Source: Phycisphaerae bacterium
Lineage (GTDB): Bacteria > Chloroflexota > Anaerolineae > 4572-78 > J111
Direction of reading: 5' to 3'
NCBI GenBank assembly: GCA_028285035.1
Contig: JANQQF010000108.1
Coordinates: forward strand, 1-64,000
DNA: 64,000 nucleotides
The translations under genes were made by a program, and so were the position numbers. This document shows, piece by piece, positions 52,901-60,184 of the stretch. Numbering within the stretch: the stretch's first letter is position 1; each line of letters begins with the position of its first letter. The notes beneath the pieces are model-generated. The model did not search any database, was not told where the DNA came from, and saw only the letters and a program-made list of their open reading frames with translations.

Positions 52901-52989
52901 CAGAGGAAGTGTCTGTGGTTGCTCAAGATGCCTGGACGCAAATTACCGATACCGCCAACAGTGAAGGGTATCCGACCTGGGTGCGGTAG
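49930..52989 (+). CDS. Sensor kinase-like protein fused to an extracytoplasmic TolB/PD40 propeller
   Basis: This 1019-residue protein begins with about five membrane helices (12-166) and a coiled coil (170-226). A HisKA-like dimerisation region follows (227-285), in which the H-box reads VIQEINDSAYNL, with Q235 where the phospho-acceptor histidine should be. The ATP-binding domain is intact: LLNNA (348-352), DTGVG (378-382) and GAGLG (408-412). A Pro/Thr/Glu linker (440-545), another helix (566-592), a Thr/Pro-rich stalk (600-740) and four or five PD40 repeats (about 785-1015, words SPDGEQLAF, SPTGQQIAF, SPDGSRILF, APDGQNIAF) complete it. The C-terminal part must lie outside the membrane. It may be a signalling pseudokinase with a surface propeller. 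Confidence 0.88.
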   Translation: MIDEVKELKDRLFQTIVWGLIALGVVGVIAAMALDGFTSAWVFRALGIVVLAVVSLILYRVGQYAVAAYVLIFELVGIVIGIFLQSDLLSGIAPYLLIPIIVVAGLLLNPWAIIVTSLLAIFLTLGLVWVTNQWTIDNLLSLSPPFGLTLLIAALMVGSAHYRIRLTDLLSKNRKLLRDRTREMLEAQEKVDQLQQRAVKLQQQVLRTENAASTAQKSTEEKDSKFYGILQGVIQEINDSAYNLEDIIGRVAEAPVTNGRASLLTETWQKIDRLSNLVVNLEALSEIEHDDVTLSYDSVDLGQLIRDMASSARGLLGDKTIIIRDQVPDNLPLIEADPLRVRQILMYLLNNAIKYTNEGTIEIQAELTGDEVTVFVSDTGVGMQREDMALVFEQFGRGRDTQVKAQQGAGLGLTISKKLVELHKGRMWSTSTLGVGSTFYFALPVVAPARTTLSPAPMVEEAATLPSIKPIPTPTTEPNIEPVTKPDIVSVPPTVPVPAVSSTPTKPELEPERSQSKPERTKTGIPAPVFRDSQQMAELRPLIASSGEARQQLSPVARFSTAYITRFGMSLVGFLLIIVGVVALLALLYQPYQSIVDAPVTASTDTLVPEVVAAAETPTPSPVVDVDTATSTTVPVTATDEAAEENVTTIVSEPTATATLPPTQTPTTPPTAIPTEVQVLAVTNTPEPTVTAFVALTETLVPPSPTASPSPSPTTPPTATVQPPTPSPTAISNVSSQAVPAALVEPAEVPSRNISINSSNEGITIRNLDGTETILSGVPTNLDNSRLSWSSNGQVALTSDQTGSRDIFIASAGDGRLINLTNSQSDDHQPDWSPDGEQLAFSSFRGGNFNIFVVDADGQALTQLTQSRGFDEWPAWSPTGQQIAFVSSRDGGDREIYVMDADGSNQTRLTFSGGDDTTPVWSPDGSRILFTSERDGDLDLYVIDATGGMPEQLTNDSADELNPAWAPDGQNIAFTYETETTSDVYTIEAPSEEVSVVAQDAWTQITDTANSEGYPTWVR

Positions 52990-53015
52990 TTCCAACAAAA
53001 CAACAACGTATTATG

Positions 53016-53055
53016 AAAAAGAGGCGTCCCAAGTGCATTTAGGACGCCTCTTTTT
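53016..53055. terminator. Bidirectional terminator
   Basis: AAAAAGAGGCGTCC (53016-53029) and GGACGCCTCTTTTT (53042-53055) form a perfect 14-bp stem with T tracts on both strands. It serves the kinase-like gene and the convergent gene at 53054-53470, whose stop codon it overlaps. Confidence 0.9.
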
Positions 53056-53470
53056 ATTGCCATGTTGTAAATGTGATAATGCGTCTTGGCGGTAAAATCG
53101 AACCCCGCCAACCCCTGACCGTAACCTGTGCGTTTTGGTCCAGTCCTAACTGATTGTACATCTCTGCTGTGGTATAGAAGTTTTCGCTTGATGTTCTGAT
53201 AATATAGCGGGTGGTGGTGTAGAATCGATAGACTACACAGCCGTCCTGTGTCCTAACCTCACATCGTCTTTGGCTCACATTCTCGGTTTGTTTGTCGGTA
53301 ATCTCAATTGTTATATCTGTTTCTGAGAAAAAATAACCTACCCTTTGCGTCTGGACTAGGAGAAAACCAAGACAGACAAATAGGATGGTGATCCCCAAAC
53401 TACCACCGATTGATATCTGAACAATTCTGAGCCAATTTTCTTTTATGAATTGGTTGATTTTTGCGATCAT
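53054..53470 (-). CDS. Hypothetical single-pass membrane protein, 138 aa
   Basis: One helix (about 18-40) is followed by a small extracytoplasmic region with two cysteines (RRCEVRTQDGC), which may form a disulfide, and many beta-strand-like segments. I do not recognise the family. No strong ribosome-binding site is seen at ATG 53470. Confidence 0.65.
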   Translation of the reverse strand: MIAKINQFIKENWLRIVQISIGGSLGITILFVCLGFLLVQTQRVGYFFSETDITIEITDKQTENVSQRRCEVRTQDGCVVYRFYTTTRYIIRTSSENFYTTAEMYNQLGLDQNAQVTVRGWRGSILPPRRIITFTTWQ

Positions 53471-53511
53471 CTACGTTTATTTTACAAGATTAACTTGAGA
53501 ATAATCAGCTA

Positions 53512-54276
53512 TTATGTGATTTCACCCAAAGCATAAGGCAATCCAAACACAAGTGCATTACGCGTAGCTAAATTAAATGCTCTACCGCGTGAATCGAGGG
53601 GATGACATAGAGCACCGAAAAGGGTTATATGAAGACCTCCCACTGGACCGAATTTATCAAGCCCATTTTGGCAGATGGTGTGGGCTGTCTCCTCAACTGT
53701 GTTGGCCCACGATGGAACCCAAAAATGATCCCTTTTTCTAAGAGGCGATACGCCATCTGTAAACAGTACAACCTCTGGCTCAGCAATGGGCTGGCAAAGT
53801 AGATAGACCCCGCCTGCCGACTCAGCTGAGGGAGATTGGTCGAGATAGTCAAAGGCACAGACGATGGGTTCGATCAGGTGTTGAGGCGGCGTTTCGTGGC
53901 TGAACGTGTGGCGCTTCGGAGCTGGTAACTCAATGTCTGGTGATCGAGTGAGCCACTGCCAGCCCTGCCAGGCGATGGTCAGCGCTCGGTCCAGGGCAAA
54001 AGGAATCCGAGCCTTACCATGGATGTCCAACAATTCAACTCGACAGAGGACATCATCGATGAGGTCAGGTACTGTAAATTGGTTGACGATCTCAATCAGT
54101 TGTGGCAGCAATTCATCCGACACTGACACCTCATCGACCGAAAGAACGGGCTTTTCTACATCAAACCGCACCCGACAAACCACGCCACCGTGACTACCCT
54201 GTTTGAACTCACGCAGGCGAAAGGGCTTGACTCGTCCATAAAAAATCAAAATATCATCGGGCGGTTGAGGCGTCAT
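53512..54276 (-). CDS. Hypothetical protein, about 254 aa
   Basis: This is a soluble protein with no signal peptide and no recognised motif. It is rich in alternating hydrophobic stretches with several cysteines. ATG 54276 follows the arginase-family stop closely; a TTG at 54285 overlapping that stop is an alternative. It is probably co-transcribed with the arginase-family gene. Confidence 0.6.
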   Translation of the reverse strand: MTPQPPDDILIFYGRVKPFRLREFKQGSHGGVVCRVRFDVEKPVLSVDEVSVSDELLPQLIEIVNQFTVPDLIDDVLCRVELLDIHGKARIPFALDRALTIAWQGWQWLTRSPDIELPAPKRHTFSHETPPQHLIEPIVCAFDYLDQSPSAESAGGVYLLCQPIAEPEVVLFTDGVSPLRKRDHFWVPSWANTVEETAHTICQNGLDKFGPVGGLHITLFGALCHPLDSRGRAFNLATRNALVFGLPYALGEIT

Positions 54277-54281
54277 AACTG

Positions 54282-55187
54282 TCAATCTGTTTTCATCGTG
54301 AGTATATCAGCTAAAAAGTTAACGATGTGTTTGGCATAAATGTTGTCAGGGTCGAGGGTTGGATTGTAAATAGTTACATCCATCCCAATCAGGTTGGGGG
54401 AGTGAAGTAACGGTCGAAGTAGTTGTTGGACATCCTCCCACATCAACCCATTGGGCATTTGATAATCAACCGCTGGCATCACAGATTGATCGAGTACATC
54501 TAAATCCAGATGCAACCAGAACTTTTTGGAGGCTGTTTCAAATTGTTGAGCGGCCTGATTTCCTAAATGCCTGCCACCCCACCCCCGTACGGCTTTAACA
54601 TCGTGTAATGTCATACCAGGCCTGATTACGGCCGGGTCCGGTGCCCCATCAACTTGAGCTGCCTCTGCATCGCGAAAGCCCATCACAACAATATCACTGG
54701 GGTTCACTAAAGGGGGCGATCCGTCCAAATCGATCAAACCAGTTGGTCCAAGGCCCGTCAAAATGGCTAGCTCCATATCGGCTGCTTCCCCCGTGGGCGA
54801 GGATGCACCATCATAAAAATCGAGATGACCATCGATAAAGGCTAGTCCGACCGAGCCATAATGCTGTCGTAAAGCGGCCATCACTCCAATCAGTAGCGTG
54901 CAACAGCCACCCAGAAGCAGCGGACGTTCTCCCCGAGCCAGCAATCTTTTCATTTCATCCCGAATGGTTTCTGAAGCCTGACAAACTTGTTGAAAGCCGA
55001 TAATGCCTGTTGTGACATCACGTTCCGCCGTGTCAATGGTTACGGTCAAGTCACCAAAGTCGTTGATTTGTAGCCGCTCAATTAAGCCTGCCTCACGCAG
55101 GGTGACTGGCATTCGCTCAACGCCGGAGAATGTGCCTGCACAGTCAATGGGGACGCCGACAATGGTGGTGAGAATTGCATTACTCAT
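54282..55187 (-). CDS. Arginase/agmatinase/formiminoglutamase-family protein with altered metal motif
   Basis: This 301-residue ureohydrolase-fold protein retains D119, H121 and D123 (FIDGHLDFYD) and D228/D230 (LHLDLDVLD). The first manganese-ligand motif, usually GGDHS, reads GGCCT (93-97), so C96 stands where the histidine should be. This GGCC variant is seen in some uncharacterised arginase-family proteins. Catalysis with one metal site altered or a different metal is possible. The product cannot be assigned to arginine, agmatine or formimino substrates. Confidence 0.85.
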   Translation of the reverse strand: MSNAILTTIVGVPIDCAGTFSGVERMPVTLREAGLIERLQINDFGDLTVTIDTAERDVTTGIIGFQQVCQASETIRDEMKRLLARGERPLLLGGCCTLLIGVMAALRQHYGSVGLAFIDGHLDFYDGASSPTGEAADMELAILTGLGPTGLIDLDGSPPLVNPSDIVVMGFRDAEAAQVDGAPDPAVIRPGMTLHDVKAVRGWGGRHLGNQAAQQFETASKKFWLHLDLDVLDQSVMPAVDYQMPNGLMWEDVQQLLRPLLHSPNLIGMDVTIYNPTLDPDNIYAKHIVNFLADILTMKTD

Positions 55188-55226
55188 AGTTGTGCTTGAA
55201 TGGGGTTAATCACTAAATATGGTTTT

Positions 55227-55790
55227 CTATATTTCTTGACTTAATGTCCAGCCTGTTTGTTCCGCCCAGGCTTTGGCCGCCTCCCAAATTAGGTCGTAGA
55301 CTGGGTCTTTGATGGCGTAGTAGGCATCTTGATCATCGCGGTGCCGTTTTGCCAACTCTCGTTTAACCAGTTCAATCGTTCTCGCCGCGTTGGGATGGTC
55401 TCGTAAATAATCCCGAAAAATTAGAGCATACCGTTGATTGAGATTACCTGTGACCCGCACGTGAATATTGGCCCGACGCTCGCCTGATCGTTCTTTGAAG
55501 AGGAATTTTTCCCATAAATTGAGGGCATCATCTTCACCAAACGGCACATGATCCACTTTATGTCCTCTAAATTGATACCCTGCCTCAACCAGTTTATTTG
55601 TCACTTCTGAGGTCAAGATCTCAACCGTAATTTGCACATCAATCACATCCTTCGCCCCCAACCCCGGCACTGAGGTCGAGCCAATGTGATCGACTCGTAA
55701 GGCTAGAGGGCCGAGTACCTCCAGGAGGGCTTGGCGTATTTGTTCAAATTCTTTGGGCCAATTTGGGTTGTAAGGGTGGATGGTGATCAT
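55227..55790 (-). CDS. GrpB/UPF0157 family protein (nucleotidyltransferase-like fold)
   Basis: This is a 187-residue protein with the family signature HPYNPNWPKEFEQIR, then HIGSTSVPGLGAKDVIDVQI. UPF0157 proteins have a nucleotidyltransferase-like GS...D motif, and some are fused to CoaE. ATG 55790 is chosen because homologues start just before this motif; the longer frame to 55904 overlaps the next gene. Confidence 0.88.
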   Translation of the reverse strand: MITIHPYNPNWPKEFEQIRQALLEVLGPLALRVDHIGSTSVPGLGAKDVIDVQITVEILTSEVTNKLVEAGYQFRGHKVDHVPFGEDDALNLWEKFLFKERSGERRANIHVRVTGNLNQRYALIFRDYLRDHPNAARTIELVKRELAKRHRDDQDAYYAIKDPVYDLIWEAAKAWAEQTGWTLSQEI

Positions 55791-55825
55791 ATTAGAATGA
55801 GAATTTGTTATCGGAAGTATTTTTC

Positions 55826-56857
55826 TTAGGTTATTTTGTAGGCTAAAATGAGTCCAAGAATTCCTCCAATCCATCCCCAAGTTATTGGGAGCGTAGGTAT
55901 CCACGAAGTCGTTTCAAGATAAGGCCCAACATTGCTGTGAAATAATACTGCCCCGATAATAGTGCTAATCATAATTGAAACAAATCTCCCTGTCACTGGT
56001 AATCGTAAATGAATCCCGCTTACGACCACTAGTGATACTAAGACTCCAATACCCCCTCCGATCCATCCCCAAGATATTGGCAATTCTGAAATTCCAATGA
56101 TTGATTCGAGATATGTACCTAAAGAATAAGAAAATAGAAGAAACCCAACAACTGGCCAGAAAATAAAAAAGATAAATGGTTTTAAGCCTTGGAGCGATAT
56201 AAAAGTATTTGGATTAATTAAATACAGAGTTAAAATGAACCCAAGAATTCCTCCAATCCATCTCCAAGAAATAGACTCTGAAGAAGATAGGAAGATGTCC
56301 TCGAAATATGGACCTAAAATAGAATCAAAAAAAATTGCACCAGCTAATGTCCCTAATATAAGAGGTATAAAACGGTTACTGTTGAGTAAGTTGGGGAGAC
56401 CACCTTTTGTAACGCTATGAAGAGTTATGAGAAAACCAACTATACTGCCAATTACACCCCAAGAGATTGGCATTTTCGGCATCCAGGAAATCGAACCTAA
56501 ATATGGTCCTAACAATGAGAAAATTAACCATCCTGCAAGTGTTCCGAAAACAACTAATACAACACTTTGCATAGGTGGCATAGTAAAAATAGAGTTCTTA
56601 CTTCCTTCAACATTGATGTTTGTTTCTTCATTTTTTACTATATCTCTTCCAGCTTGATTAATTGGGCCACTTGTGTTCTCTACTTGAATAGATTGAGATA
56701 GTGGACTGTTTCTGAGTTTAGATGTGGATGCAGATATATTTTTTTTGATTGACTCACGAGTATGTCCATCTAAAAACTCTCCACAATGCCTGCATTTTTT
56801 TGCAATTGCTTTTATGCTTTCCCCACAAAACGGACAGGATTTAGTCTGTACGGACAT
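55826..56857 (-). CDS. Zinc-ribbon membrane protein with four tandem transmembrane repeats
   Basis: This 343-residue protein has a double-CxxC zinc ribbon (CPFCGE at 8-13, CRHCGE at 22-27). A short motif QSIQVENTSGPINQAG (55-70) follows, and then four tandem membrane repeats at about 103-148, 166-213, 232-279 and 296-341. Each repeat holds a helix, a GPYLE/GPYFE loop, an ISWGWIGG-type element and a second helix. I know no family with this architecture. GAGGAG precedes the ATG. The region is AT-rich (21 G/C of 60 at 56221-56280). It shares the zinc ribbon and the INQAG motif with the next gene upstream, so the two are probably functionally linked. Confidence 0.75.
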   Translation of the reverse strand: MSVQTKSCPFCGESIKAIAKKCRHCGEFLDGHTRESIKKNISASTSKLRNSPLSQSIQVENTSGPINQAGRDIVKNEETNINVEGSKNSIFTMPPMQSVVLVVFGTLAGWLIFSLLGPYLGSISWMPKMPISWGVIGSIVGFLITLHSVTKGGLPNLLNSNRFIPLILGTLAGAIFFDSILGPYFEDIFLSSSESISWRWIGGILGFILTLYLINPNTFISLQGLKPFIFFIFWPVVGFLLFSYSLGTYLESIIGISELPISWGWIGGGIGVLVSLVVVSGIHLRLPVTGRFVSIMISTIIGAVLFHSNVGPYLETTSWIPTLPITWGWIGGILGLILAYKIT

Positions 56858-57002
56858 TTATTATCTCCTCATTAATTACTGAAAAATTTGGTTAAATTTA
56901 TAATTAACTGATAATTGCATTGTTGTAATTCTTGGTATGATTACTTATCAGAATTGTTATAGTTTGTTGGTCGAAAATACTTCTAGTGAGATTGAAATTT
57001 TG

Positions 57003-57470
57003 TCACTTTTTGAGATTTTTGATTAAATTTTTTAAGAATATAATTACTGGAGATTTTGCTTGTGTTTGATAGATCGGGACAGAGTCTTTTTCTTCTTTTA
57101 TAGTAATGTTTCCTCCAGCTTGATTAATTGGACCACTTGAGTTCCCAACTTGAATGGACTGAGATATGGATGCCTGCTGTTTTTGTTTTGGAGGGTCACT
57201 ACAATACTGGCAATCCTTAGCATTTACTTGAATTGGTTCACCACAAAATGGACAAAGCATCAGACCAACAATCTCATCTTTTGAGATCACTTCATTTTGT
57301 GTCTTTATTAATTCCCTGTTAAGTTTTTTTAGCTCTATTTCAATATCTTCAATCTCAATAGTGATTGAGGGGTCTGCTGAAACTCCTTGTGTTGCTGATT
57401 TTTCTTTAAGTTTTTGTAAACGGCGGTTATAACGTTGAATTAATTTTTGTATTTTGCCTTGGTGTGACAT
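57003..57470 (-). CDS. Coiled-coil zinc-ribbon protein sharing the SIQV-INQAG motif
   Basis: This is a 155-residue soluble protein. Residues 1-62 form a helical module (SADPSITIEIEDIEIELKKL) that resembles the N-terminal helices of some Chloroflexota and cyanobacterial NACHT/caspase-type proteins. That resemblance is from memory. A zinc ribbon (CPFCGE 73-78, CQYC 87-90) and the motif QSIQVGNSSGPINQAG (104-119) follow, then a basic tail. Ribbon and motif match those of the membrane-repeat protein 146 bases downstream. No catalytic site is seen; an adaptor role is inferred. Confidence 0.7.
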   Translation of the reverse strand: MSHQGKIQKLIQRYNRRLQKLKEKSATQGVSADPSITIEIEDIEIELKKLNRELIKTQNEVISKDEIVGLMLCPFCGEPIQVNAKDCQYCSDPPKQKQQASISQSIQVGNSSGPINQAGGNITIKEEKDSVPIYQTQAKSPVIIFLKNLIKNLKK

Positions 57471-57905
57471 AAGAGTTCTACCTAAACCTTCAACTTTGGG
57501 AAGACGTTATGATTCAATTTTGTATTAAAAATTTCGAGATTTTTGTATTATAGAATAGTCAAAAATAAAGTGTCAAGATAATTTACTAAATTGGTTGCTA
57601 ATGTGTATTAATGAAACAGAAATGAGTTGAAACTTTATTGAAAAATCCCAATCCCCATCACTACGATTTTTCGCATTTATGTTACAATGAAAGAGATCGA
57701 TTCACCCATACAATCGTAATCATCTGGGAGACGCGAACTGAATCCAGATGAGGAACGTCTAACCAACACTCGGTTGTGCAATTTGTTTTCTGTAAATTTA
57801 GCGAGCCTTTAATAAATATCCGCATTTTTATAGAAGCAGTGGAACACTGCCCAACACTCACACATTTATTCATAGAAATATCACAATTAATTTATAGGAG
57901 AACCC
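57471..57905. other. 435-base spacer upstream of the flotillin-like gene
   Basis: The first ~190 bases are AT-rich and featureless. The second half contains the candidate structured RNA at 57721-57775, with a TACAAT -10-like string at 57683-57688 upstream. The last bases hold the TAGGAGAA ribosome-binding site of the next gene. A 63-codon minus-strand frame overlapping the RNA is not convincing. Confidence 0.5.
57721..57775 (+). ncRNA. Candidate pseudoknot leader RNA
   Basis: CATCTGG (57721-57727) pairs with CCAGATG (57744-57750). The loop bases AGACG (57729-57733) pair with CGTCT (57756-57760), forming an H-type pseudoknot. A small hairpin AACC/GGTT follows (57761-57764, 57772-57775). It lies about 130 bases before the flotillin-like start, in the likely leader. 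No riboswitch class is recognised. Confidence 0.35.
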
Positions 57906-60092
57906 ATGAGTGAACAGAACCCTATTTCTCGACGGTCACGCCAAGTGGCTGAGATGTCTGGTAATGTGCAGGAGTCATTTAATGAGGTCAGTTCCAGTTT
58001 AGCGACCTTGCGAACGGAAGCGGATCAGGCGGGACGATTATTTGGTTTTGGCCGCCGGATTTTAGTGCCGCCAGATGAGGTCCACGTGGTGGTCGGAGAT
58101 GGTCGGCACGCCCGGTGGGCATCACGCAAAACACAAGTTTATGGTGGTCAGGGTGAGACAAGCACCTCCGTCTACTGGTTGAACCACTCCACCCAGGTGA
58201 TCAAGCTGAAGACCATCAGCTTTACCGTGCCGATTGTGGGGCCAGGTGGGAACGGGGTCGAGGTGCTGGATAAAAACAAGGTCAGCTTCCGGTTATGGGG
58301 ACACGCCATTGCCAAGCTCAATCCAGCTCAAGCCAAAATTGCAGCCCAGCGGATCGGGTCGGATGCTTCAGGGTTGTTGACCACGATCACTCAAGAGAGT
58401 GTAGCGGCCCTGCTCCGTGCAGCGGCCACCAAAGATTTGGAGATGATTATCGCCAATCGACACGAGTTGGGTGAGGATGCGTTCCCGGTCGTGAACAAGG
58501 CCCTGACCGAGCTTGGCTATGACTTGGCCCTTTTGACCGTGACTCGCTTGGATGGGATGGCCTATCAAAAGCTGATTGAGCAATCTGAGGCCCGTATTTC
58601 TAAAGAGACCAGCATTGCCACCAACGAGCAGCAACTGTTGGAGTTGGAAGATACTCGTGAGCGGGAGCAGCGTGAAGCGCAATTGAATGCGCAGAATGAG
58701 GAGAAGATTGCCTCTGAGAAGCTGACCGCACAGGAAAAAATCAATGTGCGCGAGCACGATGTAGCCTTGAAGCAAGCGGAACGATCACGCTCGGCGGCGG
58801 AAGCAACCAACAAAACTGAGCTGGCTAAAGTTGAGTTGGATCGCGAATTGGGTAAGGCTGAGGTCACTAAGGAAGCAGAGCTATCTCGGCAGCAGGCAGA
58901 ACGAGAAGCTGAGTTGCGAGCAATGCAGCAAGGCCGAGACGCTGATATTCAACTCGCTCAGGCCAAAGCGGCGGCGGAACGACAGGCGTATGAGCAGGCC
59001 CGTGAAATTGAGCGAGCGGCTGAGCGAACCGAGGCGGAAGCCAAACGATTACAAGCAGAAGAGTTGGCCGCTGCGGAGCGAACCAAAGAGATTGCCTTGC
59101 TGGAAGCCAATCAATTGGCCGAAGCGATCGAGGTTGAGGCGCGTAGTCAAGCCACAGCGTTGCAGTTGAAGGTTGATGCCGAAACCAAGGCTGAGTTGGT
59201 TCGGGCCGATGCTGAAACTAAGGCCGAATTGGTCAAGGCTCAGGCTGAGGCCGAAGCTACCGAAAAGCGAGCCCAAGCCTCGAAAATTCGGGCAGAAGCT
59301 TTGCAGGCGGAACGCGCTGCCCCTGGTCTGGCCGATGTCGAGATTGAGGCCGCTCGGGTCGAGGTCGCTGAGAAGCAGGTGACAGTGACTCGGGCTGAAG
59401 GTTTGGCTGAGGCCGAAGTAGCTCGGGCGCAAGCTACGGCTGAAGCCGAGCGATTGCAACAACTCAAGGATGTTGAAATTAAGGCTCAAGAGCAACTCAT
59501 TCAATTGTATGATCAAGCTCCAGTCTTGGTTGAAATTGAGAAGATGAAGCTAGAATTTGAACACCACGAAAAGTTAGCCCAGATGCAGACCGAGGCCTAC
59601 CTGCGAGCCTTTGAAGCGATTGCCCCTGGCGTTCGCATCAATCTGTACGGCAACGGCGGCCAAGCGAGCCAAATCTTTAACGATGTGATGTCATTGGCCC
59701 ACGGGGTGAACGCCCTAGGTGAAGAGGTGCCTGCCATTGGTCGCTTTGTGAATGGTACAGATGGTCCCAGTAATGGCCTACTCAGTCCCAATGGTCTGGG
59801 GCAATTTATGCCCTACATCCAGCAAGTCCTGGCTGAGGTTAATCCGCGAATGATGTCTACCCTCAATGTGGCCGATTTGGTGGATCGACTGGGTCCTGTA
59901 GTGGCTGGTCGCGAGGATTTAGTCACAGCCTTGGCCAATGTTAAGGACGATGCCAACTTCCGCGTTCTTGGCGATATTCCGGTTAAGCCATTGCTTGGTT
60001 TACTCGGCCTCAATTTGCCGAGCGAGGCTGAGGGTGAGCCAGAGGATGCGGCTGTGAATGGCTCAGCTCTGCCGGAGGCAACGAGTTCGTAG
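57906..60092 (+). CDS. Flotillin/SPFH-like coiled-coil protein without membrane anchor
   Basis: This is a 728-residue protein. Residues 45-235 have a band-7/SPFH-like region (ILVPPDEVHVVVGDGRHARW, then LTELGYDLALLTVTRLDG). Residues 235-545 are an almost uninterrupted Ala/Glu/Lys/Arg coiled coil with flotillin-type EA-rich repeats. The C-terminal part (550-728) is a small mixed domain. No membrane helix or signal is visible, unlike YqiK or FloT, so membrane contact must be indirect or lipid-mediated. The coding sequence is notably GC-richer than the preceding genes. AGGAGAA precedes the ATG. Its role is probably scaffold-like; a phage-shock-type function is an alternative. Confidence 0.85.
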   Translation: MSEQNPISRRSRQVAEMSGNVQESFNEVSSSLATLRTEADQAGRLFGFGRRILVPPDEVHVVVGDGRHARWASRKTQVYGGQGETSTSVYWLNHSTQVIKLKTISFTVPIVGPGGNGVEVLDKNKVSFRLWGHAIAKLNPAQAKIAAQRIGSDASGLLTTITQESVAALLRAAATKDLEMIIANRHELGEDAFPVVNKALTELGYDLALLTVTRLDGMAYQKLIEQSEARISKETSIATNEQQLLELEDTREREQREAQLNAQNEEKIASEKLTAQEKINVREHDVALKQAERSRSAAEATNKTELAKVELDRELGKAEVTKEAELSRQQAEREAELRAMQQGRDADIQLAQAKAAAERQAYEQAREIERAAERTEAEAKRLQAEELAAAERTKEIALLEANQLAEAIEVEARSQATALQLKVDAETKAELVRADAETKAELVKAQAEAEATEKRAQASKIRAEALQAERAAPGLADVEIEAARVEVAEKQVTVTRAEGLAEAEVARAQATAEAERLQQLKDVEIKAQEQLIQLYDQAPVLVEIEKMKLEFEHHEKLAQMQTEAYLRAFEAIAPGVRINLYGNGGQASQIFNDVMSLAHGVNALGEEVPAIGRFVNGTDGPSNGLLSPNGLGQFMPYIQQVLAEVNPRMMSTLNVADLVDRLGPVVAGREDLVTALANVKDDANFRVLGDIPVKPLLGLLGLNLPSEAEGEPEDAAVNGSALPEATSS

Positions 60093-60109
60093 GATTTTGG
60101 TTCGCTGTT

Positions 60110-60143
60110 AAAGAGGAGATGGGGATGCCCGTCTCCTCTTTTT
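60110..60143 (+). terminator. Terminator of the flotillin-like gene
   Basis: AAAGAGGAGA (60110-60119) pairs with TCTCCTCTTT (60132-60141), extended inward by a GGG/CCC pairing and one wobble, and is followed by a T tract (CTCTTTTTG). It starts 17 bases after the stop codon. Confidence 0.85.
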
Positions 60144-60184
60144 GTGTTGTTAAGAAGTATACAAGGTGGACAAGATTTTCAGGA

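Noticed and set aside
49930..52989. Annotation as an ordinary sensor histidine kinase
   Set aside because: No histidine is found in the H-box region; the nearest His (EIEHDD) lies after the second dimerisation helix and is not in an acceptor motif.
57682..57873. 63-codon minus-strand frame upstream of the flotillin-like gene
   Set aside because: It has no start signal, and the region is better explained as a leader with base-paired elements.
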